A DNA stretch of 64,000 nt, taken from the NCBI RefSeq assembly GCF_000967425.1, contig NZ_FO082820.1, positions 186,001 to 250,000 of the forward strand, written 5' to 3'. Each line of letters starts with the position of its first letter. Positions within the stretch are counted from its first letter, which is position 1. Made by a program: the position numbers and the translations under genes. Source of the DNA: Pseudorhizobium banfieldiae (lineage in GTDB: Bacteria > Pseudomonadota > Alphaproteobacteria > Rhizobiales > Rhizobiaceae). A model generated the notes under the pieces. That model was given only the letters and a program-made list of their open reading frames with translations. It had not been told where the DNA came from and ran no database searches. Below are positions 1 through 8,999 of the stretch, in pieces.

Positions 1-170
1 TCCCGCAGCATTCGTGCGGTCTCTTCCATTGCGTCCGTGTTGATGTCCGTGCCGACGACGGTGGCGCCTTCCTTGGCGAACAGGACTGCCGCAGCTCTCC
101 CATTGCCCCATCCCGGTGCGACGCATCCCGCACCCGTAATGATGGCCACCTTGCCTTCAAGCCTCCGCAT
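1..170 (-). CDS. Short-chain dehydrogenase/reductase, N-terminal part only
   Basis: This is the N-terminal 56 residues of an NAD(P)-dependent short-chain dehydrogenase, transcribed leftward off the window edge. The start ATG is preceded by a purine-rich GGGAGGGG ribosome-binding site. The first beta strand [11 protein letters not shown] leads into a Rossmann glycine loop of an expanded type, GAG followed by PGWGNGRA, instead of the usual TGxxxGIG. The second strand ends TVVGTDIN, where the aspartate suggests NAD preference (inference). The Ser-Tyr-Lys catalytic residues lie outside the window. The gene diverges from the neighbouring LysR regulator, a usual arrangement for a regulated catabolic gene. 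Substrate unknown. Confidence 0.85.
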   Translation of the reverse strand, partial: MRRLEGKVAIITGAGCVAPGWGNGRAAAVLFAKEGATVVGTDINTDAMEETARMLR

Positions 171-346
171 CCTGCCCCTCCCGGCGTTTCGCCTGTCGTC
201 AGGGTCACTGCAGATGGGCTGCCGGCAAAGTTATGTCCGGGATATTTGCAGAGCAAGAGACAAGCCGATATTGCTTCCATGTCGACATTAGCCTGACCTA
301 TTGGGAAGTTGACTGGCTTTTCGTCGCTCTAGGGAAACCTGCGCTT

Positions 347-1282
347 ATGCAAGAACAGAGACTCAATCTTCCGCTCAACCCTCTCCGCGCCTTCGCCATC
401 GCGTCGCGGCACAAGACGTTCACGGCTGCGGCTAGGGAGCTTGGCGTCAGTCAGGTCGCAATCAGCCGTCAGATCGCCATCCTGGAGAACTACCTGAATG
501 TCAGCCTCTTCGAGCGCGGCACACGCTCCGCAAAGCTCACGGACGTGGGGCGTGCCTTCGGCTTGGAGATCGCCGGTCTGTTCGACGAACTGGAGAATGC
601 GACGCATCGCATCATCAGCCAGGAGACGCAAAGCACCGTCAACCTGCGGGTTCATCCGACGCTCGCACATCTGTGGTTGATGCCGCGGCTTCCGGATTTC
701 ATGCAGAGATACCCCGACATCCGGGTCCGGTTCGACACGCGGGTCGAGCCGTTGGATTTTCGGGGTACCCATCTCGACGTTGCCGTACAGCTGGGTTCTG
801 GCCACTGGAAGGATGCGAAGGCTCGCAAACTGTGGGACGAGGAAATCGACGTGATCTGCAGCGCAGATTACCTCGAGAAGGTCGGACCGCTCGAAAAGCC
901 GGCGGATGTCGAGCGCTGCGAATTGCTGCATTCGCGGTATCGGCGGCGTGCATGGGAGCACTGGGCGGAGACGATCGGCGTCCAGATCGACTATCGGCGT
1001 GGCATGGAGTTTGACACCTCGCTTCTTACTTTCTCGGCAGCCGAGCAGGGTTTTGGCCTCGCTATCGGCCAGTTGGGACTTCTGGACGATCTGGTCGGAA
1101 GGGGGCGGCTTGTCCGGCCGTTCGACATGCGGATCGCAACCGGCGCATCCTTCTACGTGACCTGGCCGACCACGGCCTCGGTCAACGTGAAAACGAAGAA
1201 ATTCATCGATTGGCTGCTCGGCCAGGTGGGGGAAACCCCCGAGTTCTATTCCGGGTCCAAGGTCGTCCTTAGCCAGCCCTGA
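347..1282 (+). CDS. LysR-family transcriptional regulator (GcvA-like)
   Basis: A 311-residue LysR-type regulator. The winged helix-turn-helix covers about residues 9-66, with the typical core FTAAARELGVSQVAISRQI and the wing ending in LFERG. The rest (about 90-300) is the periplasmic-binding-like effector domain. The open frame extends 38 codons upstream, but I chose the internal ATG because the family begins about ten residues before the LRAF motif. The architecture and the LNPLRAF start resemble the GcvA subgroup. It sits between two short-chain dehydrogenase genes, one divergent and one downstream, so it probably controls this catabolic module. The inducer is unknown. Confidence 0.9.
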   Translation: MQEQRLNLPLNPLRAFAIASRHKTFTAAARELGVSQVAISRQIAILENYLNVSLFERGTRSAKLTDVGRAFGLEIAGLFDELENATHRIISQETQSTVNLRVHPTLAHLWLMPRLPDFMQRYPDIRVRFDTRVEPLDFRGTHLDVAVQLGSGHWKDAKARKLWDEEIDVICSADYLEKVGPLEKPADVERCELLHSRYRRRAWEHWAETIGVQIDYRRGMEFDTSLLTFSAAEQGFGLAIGQLGLLDDLVGRGRLVRPFDMRIATGASFYVTWPTTASVNVKTKKFIDWLLGQVGETPEFYSGSKVVLSQP

Positions 1283-1294
1283 TACGTCCTTAGC
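1264..1294 (+). repeat. Ten-base direct repeat at the end of the LysR gene
   Basis: CGTCCTTAGC occurs twice, 21 bases apart (two helical turns), across the stop codon of the LysR gene and upstream of the next dehydrogenase. It could be an operator for the downstream operon, but two copies are weak evidence. Confidence 0.3.
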
Positions 1295-1387
1295 AGAACG
1301 GAACTCTGGATTACCTAACGTTTGATCAGGCTTTCTGTCCGCCGCCCGATGCTATCGCTTAATCAGATAGGCGGATGGAGAGGAAGC

Positions 1388-2179
1388 ATGGCTGGTCGTT
1401 TGCAGGGCAAGATCGCGGTGGTCGTCGGAGCGGGACAGCAGCCCGGCACGACGGTCGGTAACGGGCGTGCCGTCGCGATGCGTTTTGCCCAGGAAGGGGC
1501 GACCTGCCTGCTCATCGACAAGGTCGGCGCCTGGGCGGAGGACACTCGCTCACTCCTGGACGGGGCTCAGGCGAGCACGTTCGAGGCCGATGTGACCCGC
1601 GAGGATGACTGCCGCGCCGTCATCGAAGCCGCAGTCGCTCGCTACGGCCGGGTGGACATCCTGCACAACAATGTCGGCATGTCCAAGGGCGACAGGCCGA
1701 CATGGGAGCTCGAAGTGGAGGCCTGGGAGCGCATCATGACGCTCAACCTTCAGAGCATGTTCATGATGTGCAAGCAGGCGCTGCCGGTGATGCGCGAACA
1801 GCGGTCGGGTTCGATCATCAACATCTCCTCCACCTCGTCGCTCTCCAAGCGCCCGACGCTCGCGTACAAGACCTCGAAGGGGGCAATCAACACGTTGACG
1901 CAGCACGTCGCAGCCGAGAATGCCGCCTTTGGCGTGCGAGCGAACGTCATCGTTCCCGGCTTGATCGATACGCCGATGGCAATCGAGCGCCGGGCCGCCG
2001 AGACCGGGCGCAGCCGCGAGGAAATTCGCGCAGAACGCGATGCACTCGTCCCCATGGGCTTCATGGGTGAGGCATTGGACGTCGCCAACGCGGCAGTCTT
2101 TCTGGCCTCCGACGAAGCGAAGTACATCACCGGCGTCCTGCTGCCCGTGGACGGCGGCCTCTTGCTCAAGCGGGGCTGA
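1388..2179 (+). CDS. SDR-family oxidoreductase
   Basis: A complete 263-residue classical short-chain dehydrogenase. The cofactor loop is GAGQQPG then GNGRA (about residues 14-29), the same expanded glycine motif as the partial dehydrogenase at the left edge, so the two look like paralogues. NNVG (94-97) is the structural motif after strand 4. Catalytic residues are a Ser around 147-150, Tyr160 and Lys164 in the AYKTSK motif. The last strand has the usual PVDGG near the C terminus. The start follows GGAGAGGAAGC. An upstream in-frame start would add 22 residues without homology. It probably oxidises a hydroxy intermediate of the same pathway as the MmgE/PrpD and crotonase genes (inference). Confidence 0.9.
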   Translation: MAGRLQGKIAVVVGAGQQPGTTVGNGRAVAMRFAQEGATCLLIDKVGAWAEDTRSLLDGAQASTFEADVTREDDCRAVIEAAVARYGRVDILHNNVGMSKGDRPTWELEVEAWERIMTLNLQSMFMMCKQALPVMREQRSGSIINISSTSSLSKRPTLAYKTSKGAINTLTQHVAAENAAFGVRANVIVPGLIDTPMAIERRAAETGRSREEIRAERDALVPMGFMGEALDVANAAVFLASDEAKYITGVLLPVDGGLLLKRG

Positions 2180-2319
2180 TCTGTCCCTGCAATGGCAACG
2201 ACCAACGGTCGGCCGATCCAGAGGGATGTTAGGTCGAAGCGATAACGGGAGGTATTGGATCCTCCAACGACGCCGTTGCCGGAAACCGCGTCGACAAGAA
2301 CTCGAGGTGCCTGGAGACG

Positions 2320-3675
2320 ATGAGCAATCCTTTGATCAGACTGGCGGAGGCGGCTGCGCACTGGAACAACTGCCCCTTGCCCGAGGAGGTCGACTGGCAG
2401 ACCCGGCGTACGATCCTTGACTGGTTCGGATCGATGTTGCCCGGCTGTCTCGATGGTCCAGGTCCGGCCCTTGCCAAGGTTCTGGCTTCCGGTCGGGGAG
2501 AGGGGCGGGCGATCAGCTATGTCGACGGCTCCGTTGGAACATCCAGGCATGCGGCTCTCCTGAACGGCGTGACGAGCCACACGGCGGAATTCGACGACAT
2601 CTTCCGTGACGGTGGCTATCATCCCGGCAGCCCGACGATCTCGGCAGCCCTTGCCGTGGCACAGGATGTCGGCGCGAGCGGTGACGCATTCCGCCGTGCG
2701 GTGATCGGCGGCTACGAGGTTGGCTGCCGCATCGCGATCGCGCTTCAGCCGAGCCATTATCGCGACTGGCACATAACCGCGACAGTCGGAACGATCGGGG
2801 CGGCGGTTTCCACTGCTATGCTCCTGGGTGGAACGGCTGACACGATCGCGCATGCCATCGCCATCTCCACGAGCTTCGCTGGGGGACACCAGGAAAACCT
2901 GCAAGGCCTTGGTAACACCAAGCCGCTCCATTGCGGACACGCGGCCGAAGCCGGTGTGCTGGCAGGCCTTGCGGCCACTGCCGGAGTGACCGGATCCCTG
3001 GACAGCCTGCACGCGCCCCACGGCTATGCCGCTGCCTCGAGCGACACGACCGGCAACTGGCAGGCGGCTCTCGACGGGCTGGGTGAATGGACGCCGATCA
3101 CCCGCATGACGTTCAAGAACCATGGCTGTTGCGGCCATATCTTTCCCACGCTGGATGGTGTCAGAACGCTGCAGTCACAGGTGGGCTTTCAGACGGACGA
3201 CATTCATTCGATCACCGTGCGTGGCTATGGACCGACTGCGGCCATCTGCAACCGCATGACGGTCGAGACTGCGAGAGATGCACGATTCTCCGTGCAGTAC
3301 TGCGTGGGTGCACTGCTCACCATCGGCCGTGTGCGGATGGAGGCGTTCACGCCGGAGGCATTGGCCAGAGACGATATCCGCGCCATCATGCCGAAGGTCG
3401 TGGTGGTCGAGGATGCCGAGATTGCTGCCGCCTATCCGAGCCGCCGTATGGCGCGGTTGCGGGTCGAGCTGACGGATGGGCGGGTGCTGGATCATTTCCA
3501 GGAGACGCGCAAGGGCGACCCCGACGATCCGCTGACCGACGAGGAACTGGTGGAGAAATATGACGAACTGGCTGCCGTGGCCCTCGGCGATCAGGATCGT
3601 GAGGGTCTGAAGCAGCAAGTGCTGTTCGGGACGGACCTGCCCATGGCGCTGACGATCGCTCCCCGAACGGCCTGA
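2320..3675 (+). CDS. MmgE/PrpD family protein
   Basis: A 451-residue protein of the MmgE/PrpD superfamily, which includes 2-methylcitrate dehydratase, cis-aconitate decarboxylase and iminodisuccinate epimerase. Family features are the early WQTRRTILDWFGSMLPG helix, the SHTAEFDD segment with a conserved histidine and aspartate, HPGSPTISAALAVAQ, the GGYEVGCRIA helix and LQGLGNTKPLHCGHAAEAG. The C-terminal lid domain starts near residue 260 (FKNHGCCGH). The family is metal- and cofactor-independent and acts in the cytosol. Family membership is clear. The substrate is not, because these proteins in LysR-controlled dehydrogenase/crotonase clusters act on varied carboxylic acids. Confidence 0.88.
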   Translation: MSNPLIRLAEAAAHWNNCPLPEEVDWQTRRTILDWFGSMLPGCLDGPGPALAKVLASGRGEGRAISYVDGSVGTSRHAALLNGVTSHTAEFDDIFRDGGYHPGSPTISAALAVAQDVGASGDAFRRAVIGGYEVGCRIAIALQPSHYRDWHITATVGTIGAAVSTAMLLGGTADTIAHAIAISTSFAGGHQENLQGLGNTKPLHCGHAAEAGVLAGLAATAGVTGSLDSLHAPHGYAAASSDTTGNWQAALDGLGEWTPITRMTFKNHGCCGHIFPTLDGVRTLQSQVGFQTDDIHSITVRGYGPTAAICNRMTVETARDARFSVQYCVGALLTIGRVRMEAFTPEALARDDIRAIMPKVVVVEDAEIAAAYPSRRMARLRVELTDGRVLDHFQETRKGDPDDPLTDEELVEKYDELAAVALGDQDREGLKQQVLFGTDLPMALTIAPRTA

Positions 3676-3711
3676 CATCAACAAGCAGAAAAATCAGCAA
3701 AGGCTCCTACC

Positions 3712-4524
3712 ATGAATACGAACGCCGACGCGAAAATCCTCCCCGTCGCGACCTTCATCACCACGGATGTGAAGAATGGGATTGCGACGATCAAGCTGAA
3801 CCGGCCTGACGTCAGGAACGCCATCAACGACGAGATGCGTGCCGAACTCATTGCCGCATTCGAATGGGCCGACAAGAGCCGCGAGGTGCGTGGCGTGATC
3901 CTGACGGGGGAAGGCAAGGGCTTCTGCTCGGGCGGCGATATCGGCGGCATGCGCGGCAGGCTCGAGGCACCCGCCGGGGAGGTGGCGTTCAACGGGTGGC
4001 TACGCCAGAAGCAGACCCACAAGGGCATCAGCGTCATTCGCAACATGACCAAGCCAGTGATCGCCGCCGTGAACGGCGCTGCCTTCGGACTGGGCCTTGA
4101 CATGGCGCTTGCCTGCGACTTCATCATCGCCTCCTCGGGAGCGAAGCTCTCCATGAGCTTCATCAAGCGTGGCCTGGTCTCCGATGGCGGTGGCATGTAT
4201 TTCCTGCCCCGTCGCGTCGGTCTGGTGAAGGCGAAGGAGCTTATCCTCACCGGCCGCGTGGTCGAGGCCGAGGAAGCGCTTCAGATCGGAATGGTGGACC
4301 GCATCTCCAGCACCGAAGAACTGTTGAACGATGCCCAGACATGGGCAGAAGAACTCTGCCAGGGGGCGCCGGCTGCGATTGCACTGACGAAGGCCATCCT
4401 GGACCAGTCGATGGAAAGCACCGCAGACGAGATATTGACCCTCGGACGGGAGGCGCAGGCGATCTGCTACACCACGTCGGAACACCGGGCGTCGGTGGAA
4501 GACTTCCTCAACAAGACGCGATAG
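3712..4524 (+). CDS. Enoyl-CoA hydratase/isomerase-fold (crotonase) protein
   Basis: A 270-residue crotonase-superfamily protein acting on an acyl-CoA in the cytosol. The first oxyanion-hole segment is GKGFCSGGDIGGM (about 69-80) and the second is NGAAFGLGLDMALACD (121-136). The two glutamates that define true enoyl-CoA hydratases are not present: their positions carry Asp130 (GLGLDMAL) and Phe150 (SMSFIKRG). Asp158 in the following SDGGG is present, as in several crotonase isomerases. I would therefore not call it a hydratase; isomerase or another CoA chemistry is more likely (inference). It ends the plus-strand catabolic run, 36 bases after the MmgE/PrpD gene. Confidence 0.87.
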   Translation: MNTNADAKILPVATFITTDVKNGIATIKLNRPDVRNAINDEMRAELIAAFEWADKSREVRGVILTGEGKGFCSGGDIGGMRGRLEAPAGEVAFNGWLRQKQTHKGISVIRNMTKPVIAAVNGAAFGLGLDMALACDFIIASSGAKLSMSFIKRGLVSDGGGMYFLPRRVGLVKAKELILTGRVVEAEEALQIGMVDRISSTEELLNDAQTWAEELCQGAPAAIALTKAILDQSMESTADEILTLGREAQAICYTTSEHRASVEDFLNKTR

Positions 4525-4793
4525 GCACAGCGGCAACTGAGTTTGTCGCGAAATGGATTGGCGGGCATTCCTGGAATGCCTGCTGTCCCGCATCGCCCTG
4601 TGTTCCTCCAAGGTCTCCGTCAGAGACGTCGGAGGCTGGGCTAACGCGCGGGCCCCGTTCCCTAGAACCTCTTCCATGGCGACTACGCCGGGCGCATTGT
4701 TTGCCGGTTTGATGCGGCTGGTGCCGCGTAGTGGATCGCTCATCAAAGAAGAAGCGTCTTCAACGAGCCACGCCGGGATTTCGGGGGATGGAA
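4525..4793. other. Intergenic, no supported gene
   Basis: Between the crotonase gene and the 3' end of tRNA-Thr I see no gene with a ribosome-binding site and recognisable protein. Open frames cross the stretch on both strands, but they run into the tRNA or the crotonase gene and look like high-GC shadows. Confidence 0.5.
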
Positions 4794-4868
4794 TGGTGCT
4801 GCTAGAGAGATTTGAACTCTCGGCCTCTCCCTTACCAAGGGAGTGCTCTACCCCTGAGCTATAGCAGC
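4794..4868 (-). tRNA. tRNA-Thr (GGT anticodon)
   Basis: On the minus strand a 75-base cloverleaf begins GCTGCTA and ends TAGCAGC plus an encoded CCA, giving a perfect 7-bp acceptor stem. The D-arm is TAGCTCAGGGGTAGAGCA. The anticodon arm is CTCCC-TTGGTAA-GGGAG, with anticodon GGT at 4834-4836. The T-loop is GTTCAAATC. This reads threonine ACC/ACT codons. Its 3' end faces the catabolic module. Confidence 0.96.
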
Positions 4869-5024
4869 TTAGGCCCGGTCTGAAGGGCGTCCGTGGTGGA
4901 CGTCGTCGGGCGAGGGGCCTATTGCCATAGCTTCGGAGCGAGCGCAAGCCGCAAATTGCGGTTCGCCGCAGGATGGAGCTAAAAGGAGGCCGACGGGTTT
5001 TCAGCAGGCATGTAGGAACGAGTG

Positions 5025-5243
5025 ATGGCGGCAAAGGACGAAGATGCGACGCCTTCGGCAGTAGAGACGAAGAGCGGGCGCAAGCGGGAAGCGGAGATCA
5101 GGGAAGAGCAGCGGCAGGCACGCGCCGCCGCCAAGCTTCGCGAGAACCTGCTGCGTCGCAAGGCGCAGACGCGGGCGCGGCGCGCCGGGGCGGCCGACGA
5201 GGTGGACGGGCTGCCCGCCGCAAAAAAGGACGAATCAGGCTGA
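5025..5243 (+). CDS. Small highly charged protein upstream of murA
   Basis: A 72-residue protein, strongly basic and helical, with the core GRKREAEIREEQRQARAAAK and then RRKAQTRARRAG. It probably forms a single long helix. I do not recognise a named family. The ATG is chosen over a GTG one codon upstream because AGGAACG lies about five bases before it. It precedes murA by 115 bases on the same strand. Codon use and the position in a conserved housekeeping block support a real gene; function unknown. Confidence 0.65.
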   Translation: MAAKDEDATPSAVETKSGRKREAEIREEQRQARAAAKLRENLLRRKAQTRARRAGAADEVDGLPAAKKDESG

Positions 5244-5358
5244 CACATCCGCATCCGGCCTGGTCCAAACTATTTGAAGCCTACTTGCTTTTCCGCTAAG
5301 GACGCCATCTTTCGCGCTTGCACAAGAACAAAGGGCGGGCTTGCTCCCGTTGGACCTC

Positions 5359-6651
5359 ATGGATCGCATCAGAATTCGCGGCGGCAACAAGCTCAACGGC
5401 GTCATCCCGATCTCCGGCGCCAAGAACGCGGCGCTTCCGCTGATGATCGCGTCGCTGCTGACCAGCGATACGCTGACGCTGGAGAACGTTCCGCATCTTG
5501 CCGACGTCGAGCAGCTTCTGCGAATCCTTGGCAATCACGGTGTCGACGTGATGGTCAACGGGCGGCGCGAAAGCCAGACGGAAAGCTATTCGCGGACGAT
5601 CCAGTTCACCTGCAGGACGATCGTCGACACAACTGCTCCCTATGATCTCGTCTCCAAGATGCGTGCGAGCTTCTGGGTCATCGGACCGCTCCTGGCCCGC
5701 GCCGGTACGGCCCGCGTATCGCTGCCGGGGGGGTGCGCCATCGGCACGCGCCCCGTCGACCTCTTCCTCGAAGGCCTGCAGGCACTCGGCGCACAGATCG
5801 AGATTGACGGCGGCTATGTCAATGCGACTGCCCCGGACGGCGGGCTCGTCGGTGGACACTACACCTTCCCCAAGGTCTCGGTCGGGGCCACCCATGTGCT
5901 GATGATGGCCGCAACGCTTGCGAACGGCACGACCGTGATCGACAATGCCGCCCGCGAGCCCGAGGTCGTCGATCTTGCCGACTGCCTCATCGCCATGGGA
6001 GCACGCATCTCCGGCGCGGGAACCAGCACGATCACCGTCGAGGGCGTGACCTCGCTACACGGCGCGCGCCACCGCGTGCTGCCGGACCGCATCGAGACGG
6101 GTACCTATGCCATGGCTGTCGCGATGACCGGTGGCGACGTGACGCTCGAGGGAACGCGCGCGGACCTGCTCGAGAACGCGCTTGATGCGCTGCGCATGTC
6201 CGGAGCCGAAATCACCGAGACCGAAAGCGGGCTCAGGGTGGTGCGCAACGGGAACGGCATCCAGCCGGTCGATGTCGTCACGGAACCCTTCCCCGGCTTC
6301 CCGACCGACCTCCAAGCACAGTTCATGGCGCTGATGACGCGCTCCTCCGGCGTTTCCCATATCACGGAGACCATCTTCGAGAACCGCTTCATGCATGTGC
6401 AGGAACTGGCGCGTCTTGGGGCCCGCATCTCGCTGTCTGGACAGATGGCGCGGATCGAGGGTGTGGATCGGCTGCGGGGAGCCCCGGTCATGGCGACGGA
6501 TCTGCGGGCTTCCGTGTCGCTTGTCATCGCCGGGCTGGCGGCCGAGGGGGAGACCATGGTCAACCGTGTCTACCACCTCGACCGCGGCTTCGAGCGGCTG
6601 GAGGAAAAGCTCACCCGCTGCGGCGCGGAGGTTGAACGGGTCAGCGACTAA
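5359..6651 (+). CDS. murA: UDP-N-acetylglucosamine 1-carboxyvinyltransferase
   Basis: MurA transfers enolpyruvate from phosphoenolpyruvate to UDP-N-acetylglucosamine, the first committed step of peptidoglycan synthesis, in the cytosol. The 430-residue length matches the family. Lys22-Asn23 in SGAKNAALP bind substrate. The catalytic loop is [13 protein letters not shown] with the fosfomycin-target cysteine at Cys126. The late [15 protein letters not shown] segment and the terminal [13 protein letters not shown] are typical. The open frame starts six codons earlier at a TTG; the ATG before DRIRIRGG fits the family start better. The DUF2948 gene follows in the same direction after 91 bases. Confidence 0.97.
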   Translation: MDRIRIRGGNKLNGVIPISGAKNAALPLMIASLLTSDTLTLENVPHLADVEQLLRILGNHGVDVMVNGRRESQTESYSRTIQFTCRTIVDTTAPYDLVSKMRASFWVIGPLLARAGTARVSLPGGCAIGTRPVDLFLEGLQALGAQIEIDGGYVNATAPDGGLVGGHYTFPKVSVGATHVLMMAATLANGTTVIDNAAREPEVVDLADCLIAMGARISGAGTSTITVEGVTSLHGARHRVLPDRIETGTYAMAVAMTGGDVTLEGTRADLLENALDALRMSGAEITETESGLRVVRNGNGIQPVDVVTEPFPGFPTDLQAQFMALMTRSSGVSHITETIFENRFMHVQELARLGARISLSGQMARIEGVDRLRGAPVMATDLRASVSLVIAGLAAEGETMVNRVYHLDRGFERLEEKLTRCGAEVERVSD

Positions 6652-6742
6652 GGTCACGCTGGCGTTGCATGGCGTGGCGCGTCATCCTATCTCCAGCGCC
6701 GGATGACAACGCGCCGCGCGCGCCGTGGATTGGAATGGAATC

Positions 6743-7180
6743 ATGGCCGACCTCAAGCTTCTCGCTCTCGATCAGGATGATCTCGGCATCATCTCCGCCC
6801 ATATGCAGGACAGCGTCTTTCGCGTCGGCGAACTGAGCTATGACGCGCGCCACCGGCAATTCACCGCCGTGGTCAACCGCTTTGTCTGGGAAGAGGCCGA
6901 CCGCGGGAGGAAGGGCTACCAAAGGCGTCGTTCGGTCATCTCCTTCAAGCGTGTGGAGGCAGTCCGGTCGATGGGCATCAATCGACAGGACGCGGAAGGC
7001 GTCTACTGCCTGCTGGCGATCCGGTTCGAGCAGAAGGGCGAGGGGCCCGACGGAACGATCGAGCTGACGCTTGCCGGCGGTGCCGCGATCAGCCTCGACG
7101 TCGAATGCATCGAGGTGCAGATGCTGGATACCGGCGGTGCCTGGGCAACCGAGCGCCTGCCGGCGCACCCGGCCGACTGA
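6743..7180 (+). CDS. DUF2948 family protein
   Basis: A 145-residue soluble protein of the alphaproteobacterial DUF2948 family, recognised from the ADLKLLALDQDDLGIISAH opening, VNRFVWEE, the YQRRRSVISFKRVEAV segment and the C-terminal LDVECIEVQMLDTGG. I chose the ATG seven codons into the open frame because the family starts at MADLKLLA. It is conserved between murA and hisD in Rhizobiales. No catalytic residues or function are known. It probably belongs to the murA-hisD transcription unit (hisD follows after 39 bases). Confidence 0.85.
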   Translation: MADLKLLALDQDDLGIISAHMQDSVFRVGELSYDARHRQFTAVVNRFVWEEADRGRKGYQRRRSVISFKRVEAVRSMGINRQDAEGVYCLLAIRFEQKGEGPDGTIELTLAGGAAISLDVECIEVQMLDTGGAWATERLPAHPAD

Positions 7181-7219
7181 GTGACGCAGGCAGCACGGAA
7201 TTTCAGGGGGACATAAGAC

Positions 7220-8518
7220 GTGGCAATCTGGCTGGATCAGCGATCCGAGGACTTCGAGGCGCGGTTTTCCGCCTTTCTCTCGACGAAGCGGGAGGTTTCC
7301 GATGATGTCAACGCCGTGGTGCGGGACATTATTGATGACGTGCGCCTTCGTGGCGACGCCGCGCTCTTCGACTATTCGGCTCGCTTCGATCGGGTGGATC
7401 TCGCGACGGCCGGACTTCGGGTCAGCGACGCGGACATCGATGCAGCGGTAGCCGCCAGCGATCCGGAAGTGCTGGAAGCTTTGAAGCTTGCGGCCGAGCG
7501 GATCGAGAAGCACCACGCCCGGCAAATGCCGAAGGATGACATCTACGAGGATGCGCTCGGCGTCGGACTCGGGTCCCGCTGGACGGCGGTCGAGGCAGTC
7601 GGCCTCTACGTCCCGGGCGGTACTGCAAGCTATCCGAGTTCGGTCCTGATGAACGCGCTGCCGGCGAAGGTAGCCGGCGTGCCTCGGGTGGTCATGGTGG
7701 TCCCCGCCAGCGGTGGAGCGATCAATCCCACGGTCCTCGCGGCCGCACGGATCGCAGGCGTGACGGAGATCTACCGGGTCGGCGGCGCGCAGGCGATTGC
7801 CGCTCTCGCCTACGGCACCGAAACGATCGCACCGGTCGCCAAGATCGTCGGGCCGGGCAATGCTTACGTCGCCGCGGCGAAGCGGCAGGTCTTCGGTCAG
7901 GTGGGGATCGACATGATTGCCGGTCCTTCCGAAGTGCTCATTATCGCAGATGGCGAGAACGACCCGGACTGGATCGCCGCGGACCTCCTGGCCCAGGCGG
8001 AGCACGACGAGGGGGCCCAGTCGATCCTGATCACGGACGACCGCGCCTTCGGAGAGGCGGTGGAGCAGGCGGTGGAGCGTCAACTGACCCGGTTGTCGCG
8101 GTCACGGACCGCCGCAAAAAGCTGGGAGGATTTCGGTGCGATCATCCTCGTCGGCGACCTTTCGGCGGCCGTTCCGCTGGCGGACCGGATCGCTGCCGAG
8201 CATCTGGAACTTGCCGTGGCGGAGCCCGACGCGCTGATCAACCGGATCCGCAATGCGGGCGCGATCTTCGTCGGCCGGCATACACCGGAAGTGATCGGCG
8301 ATTATGTCGGCGGATCAAACCATGTGTTGCCGACCGCACGCTCGGCCCGCTTTTCGTCAGGTCTCTCCGTCCTCGACTACGTCAAGCGCACCTCGATCCT
8401 TCGCCTCGGCCCCGACCAGCTGGCAGCGCTGGCGCCCGCGGCAATCACGCTCGCGAATTCCGAAGGGCTCGATGCCCACGCACGGTCGGTCTCGATCCGG
8501 CTCAACCGCGGGGGTTGA
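7220..8518 (+). CDS. hisD: Histidinol dehydrogenase
   Basis: HisD catalyses the last two steps of histidine synthesis: NAD-dependent oxidation of L-histidinol through histidinal to histidine, with a catalytic zinc. The 432 residues match the usual length. Visible motifs are [19 protein letters not shown], the cofactor region [29 protein letters not shown] carrying zinc-ligand Gln and His, AEHLEL, and [19 protein letters not shown]. The start is GTG, 7-12 bases after a weak AGGGGGAC site. It overlaps no gene but nearly abuts the next (two bases). Confidence 0.97.
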   Translation: MAIWLDQRSEDFEARFSAFLSTKREVSDDVNAVVRDIIDDVRLRGDAALFDYSARFDRVDLATAGLRVSDADIDAAVAASDPEVLEALKLAAERIEKHHARQMPKDDIYEDALGVGLGSRWTAVEAVGLYVPGGTASYPSSVLMNALPAKVAGVPRVVMVVPASGGAINPTVLAAARIAGVTEIYRVGGAQAIAALAYGTETIAPVAKIVGPGNAYVAAAKRQVFGQVGIDMIAGPSEVLIIADGENDPDWIAADLLAQAEHDEGAQSILITDDRAFGEAVEQAVERQLTRLSRSRTAAKSWEDFGAIILVGDLSAAVPLADRIAAEHLELAVAEPDALINRIRNAGAIFVGRHTPEVIGDYVGGSNHVLPTARSARFSSGLSVLDYVKRTSILRLGPDQLAALAPAAITLANSEGLDAHARSVSIRLNRGG

Positions 8519-8520
8519 GA

Positions 8521-8994
8521 ATGGCGAAGGGCGATTTCCGGCTTTCCGATGTCGTCCTGGATGAGTCCATCGGGCGCTCCACGCCGGATGTCGAGCATGA
8601 GCGGGCTGTTGCCATCTTTGACCTCGTGGAGGAAAATTCCTTCGAGCCTGTGGGACATTCTGGCGGCCCCTACCACCTGAAGCTCTCGCTGGTGGACTCC
8701 AAGCTGGTCTTCACCATCACGACCGAGGGTGGAGAGGACGTAGCCACCCACATTCTCTCGCTGACGCCCTTCCGGCGGATCATCAAGGATTACTTCATGA
8801 TCTGCGAGAGCTACTATGAGGCGATCCGATCCGCCACGCCTAGCCGGATCGAGTCGATCGACATGGGCCGTCGCGGTATCCACAACGAGGGGTCGCAAAC
8901 CCTGATGGATCGCCTGGACGGCAAGGTCCGGCTGGATTTTGATACTGCCAGACGGCTGTTCACGCTCGTCTGTGTCCTCTACTGGCGCGGCTGA
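8521..8994 (+). CDS. UPF0262 family protein
   Basis: A 157-residue protein of the uncharacterised UPF0262 family, typical of Alphaproteobacteria and usually next to hisD. Family signatures are [22 protein letters not shown] near the N terminus, [26 protein letters not shown] in the middle, and [13 protein letters not shown] then [12 protein letters not shown]. The start two bases after the hisD stop implies translational coupling. No function is established. Confidence 0.9.
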   Translation: MAKGDFRLSDVVLDESIGRSTPDVEHERAVAIFDLVEENSFEPVGHSGGPYHLKLSLVDSKLVFTITTEGGEDVATHILSLTPFRRIIKDYFMICESYYEAIRSATPSRIESIDMGRRGIHNEGSQTLMDRLDGKVRLDFDTARRLFTLVCVLYWRG

Positions 8995-8999
8995 CGTCC

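Noticed and set aside
1750..3138. Long open frame antisense to the dehydrogenase and MmgE/PrpD genes
   Set aside because: Arg/Asp/Gly-rich translation without domains, no ribosome-binding site, and fully overlapped by two well-supported genes. A high-GC shadow.
4545..4864. Possible small gene between the crotonase gene and tRNA-Thr
   Set aside because: The plus-strand frame runs through the tRNA, the minus-strand frame reads through both tRNA and crotonase; no start signal or recognisable protein.
5310..5340. CTTGCACAAG before murA, resembling the flagellar promoter-like 10-mer
   Set aside because: No CTAG or variant nine bases downstream; murA is not a motility gene. It is a useful negative example.
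6641..8083. 480-codon antisense frame across the DUF2948 gene and hisD
   Set aside because: Shadow of hisD codon bias; protein-like families are on the plus strand.
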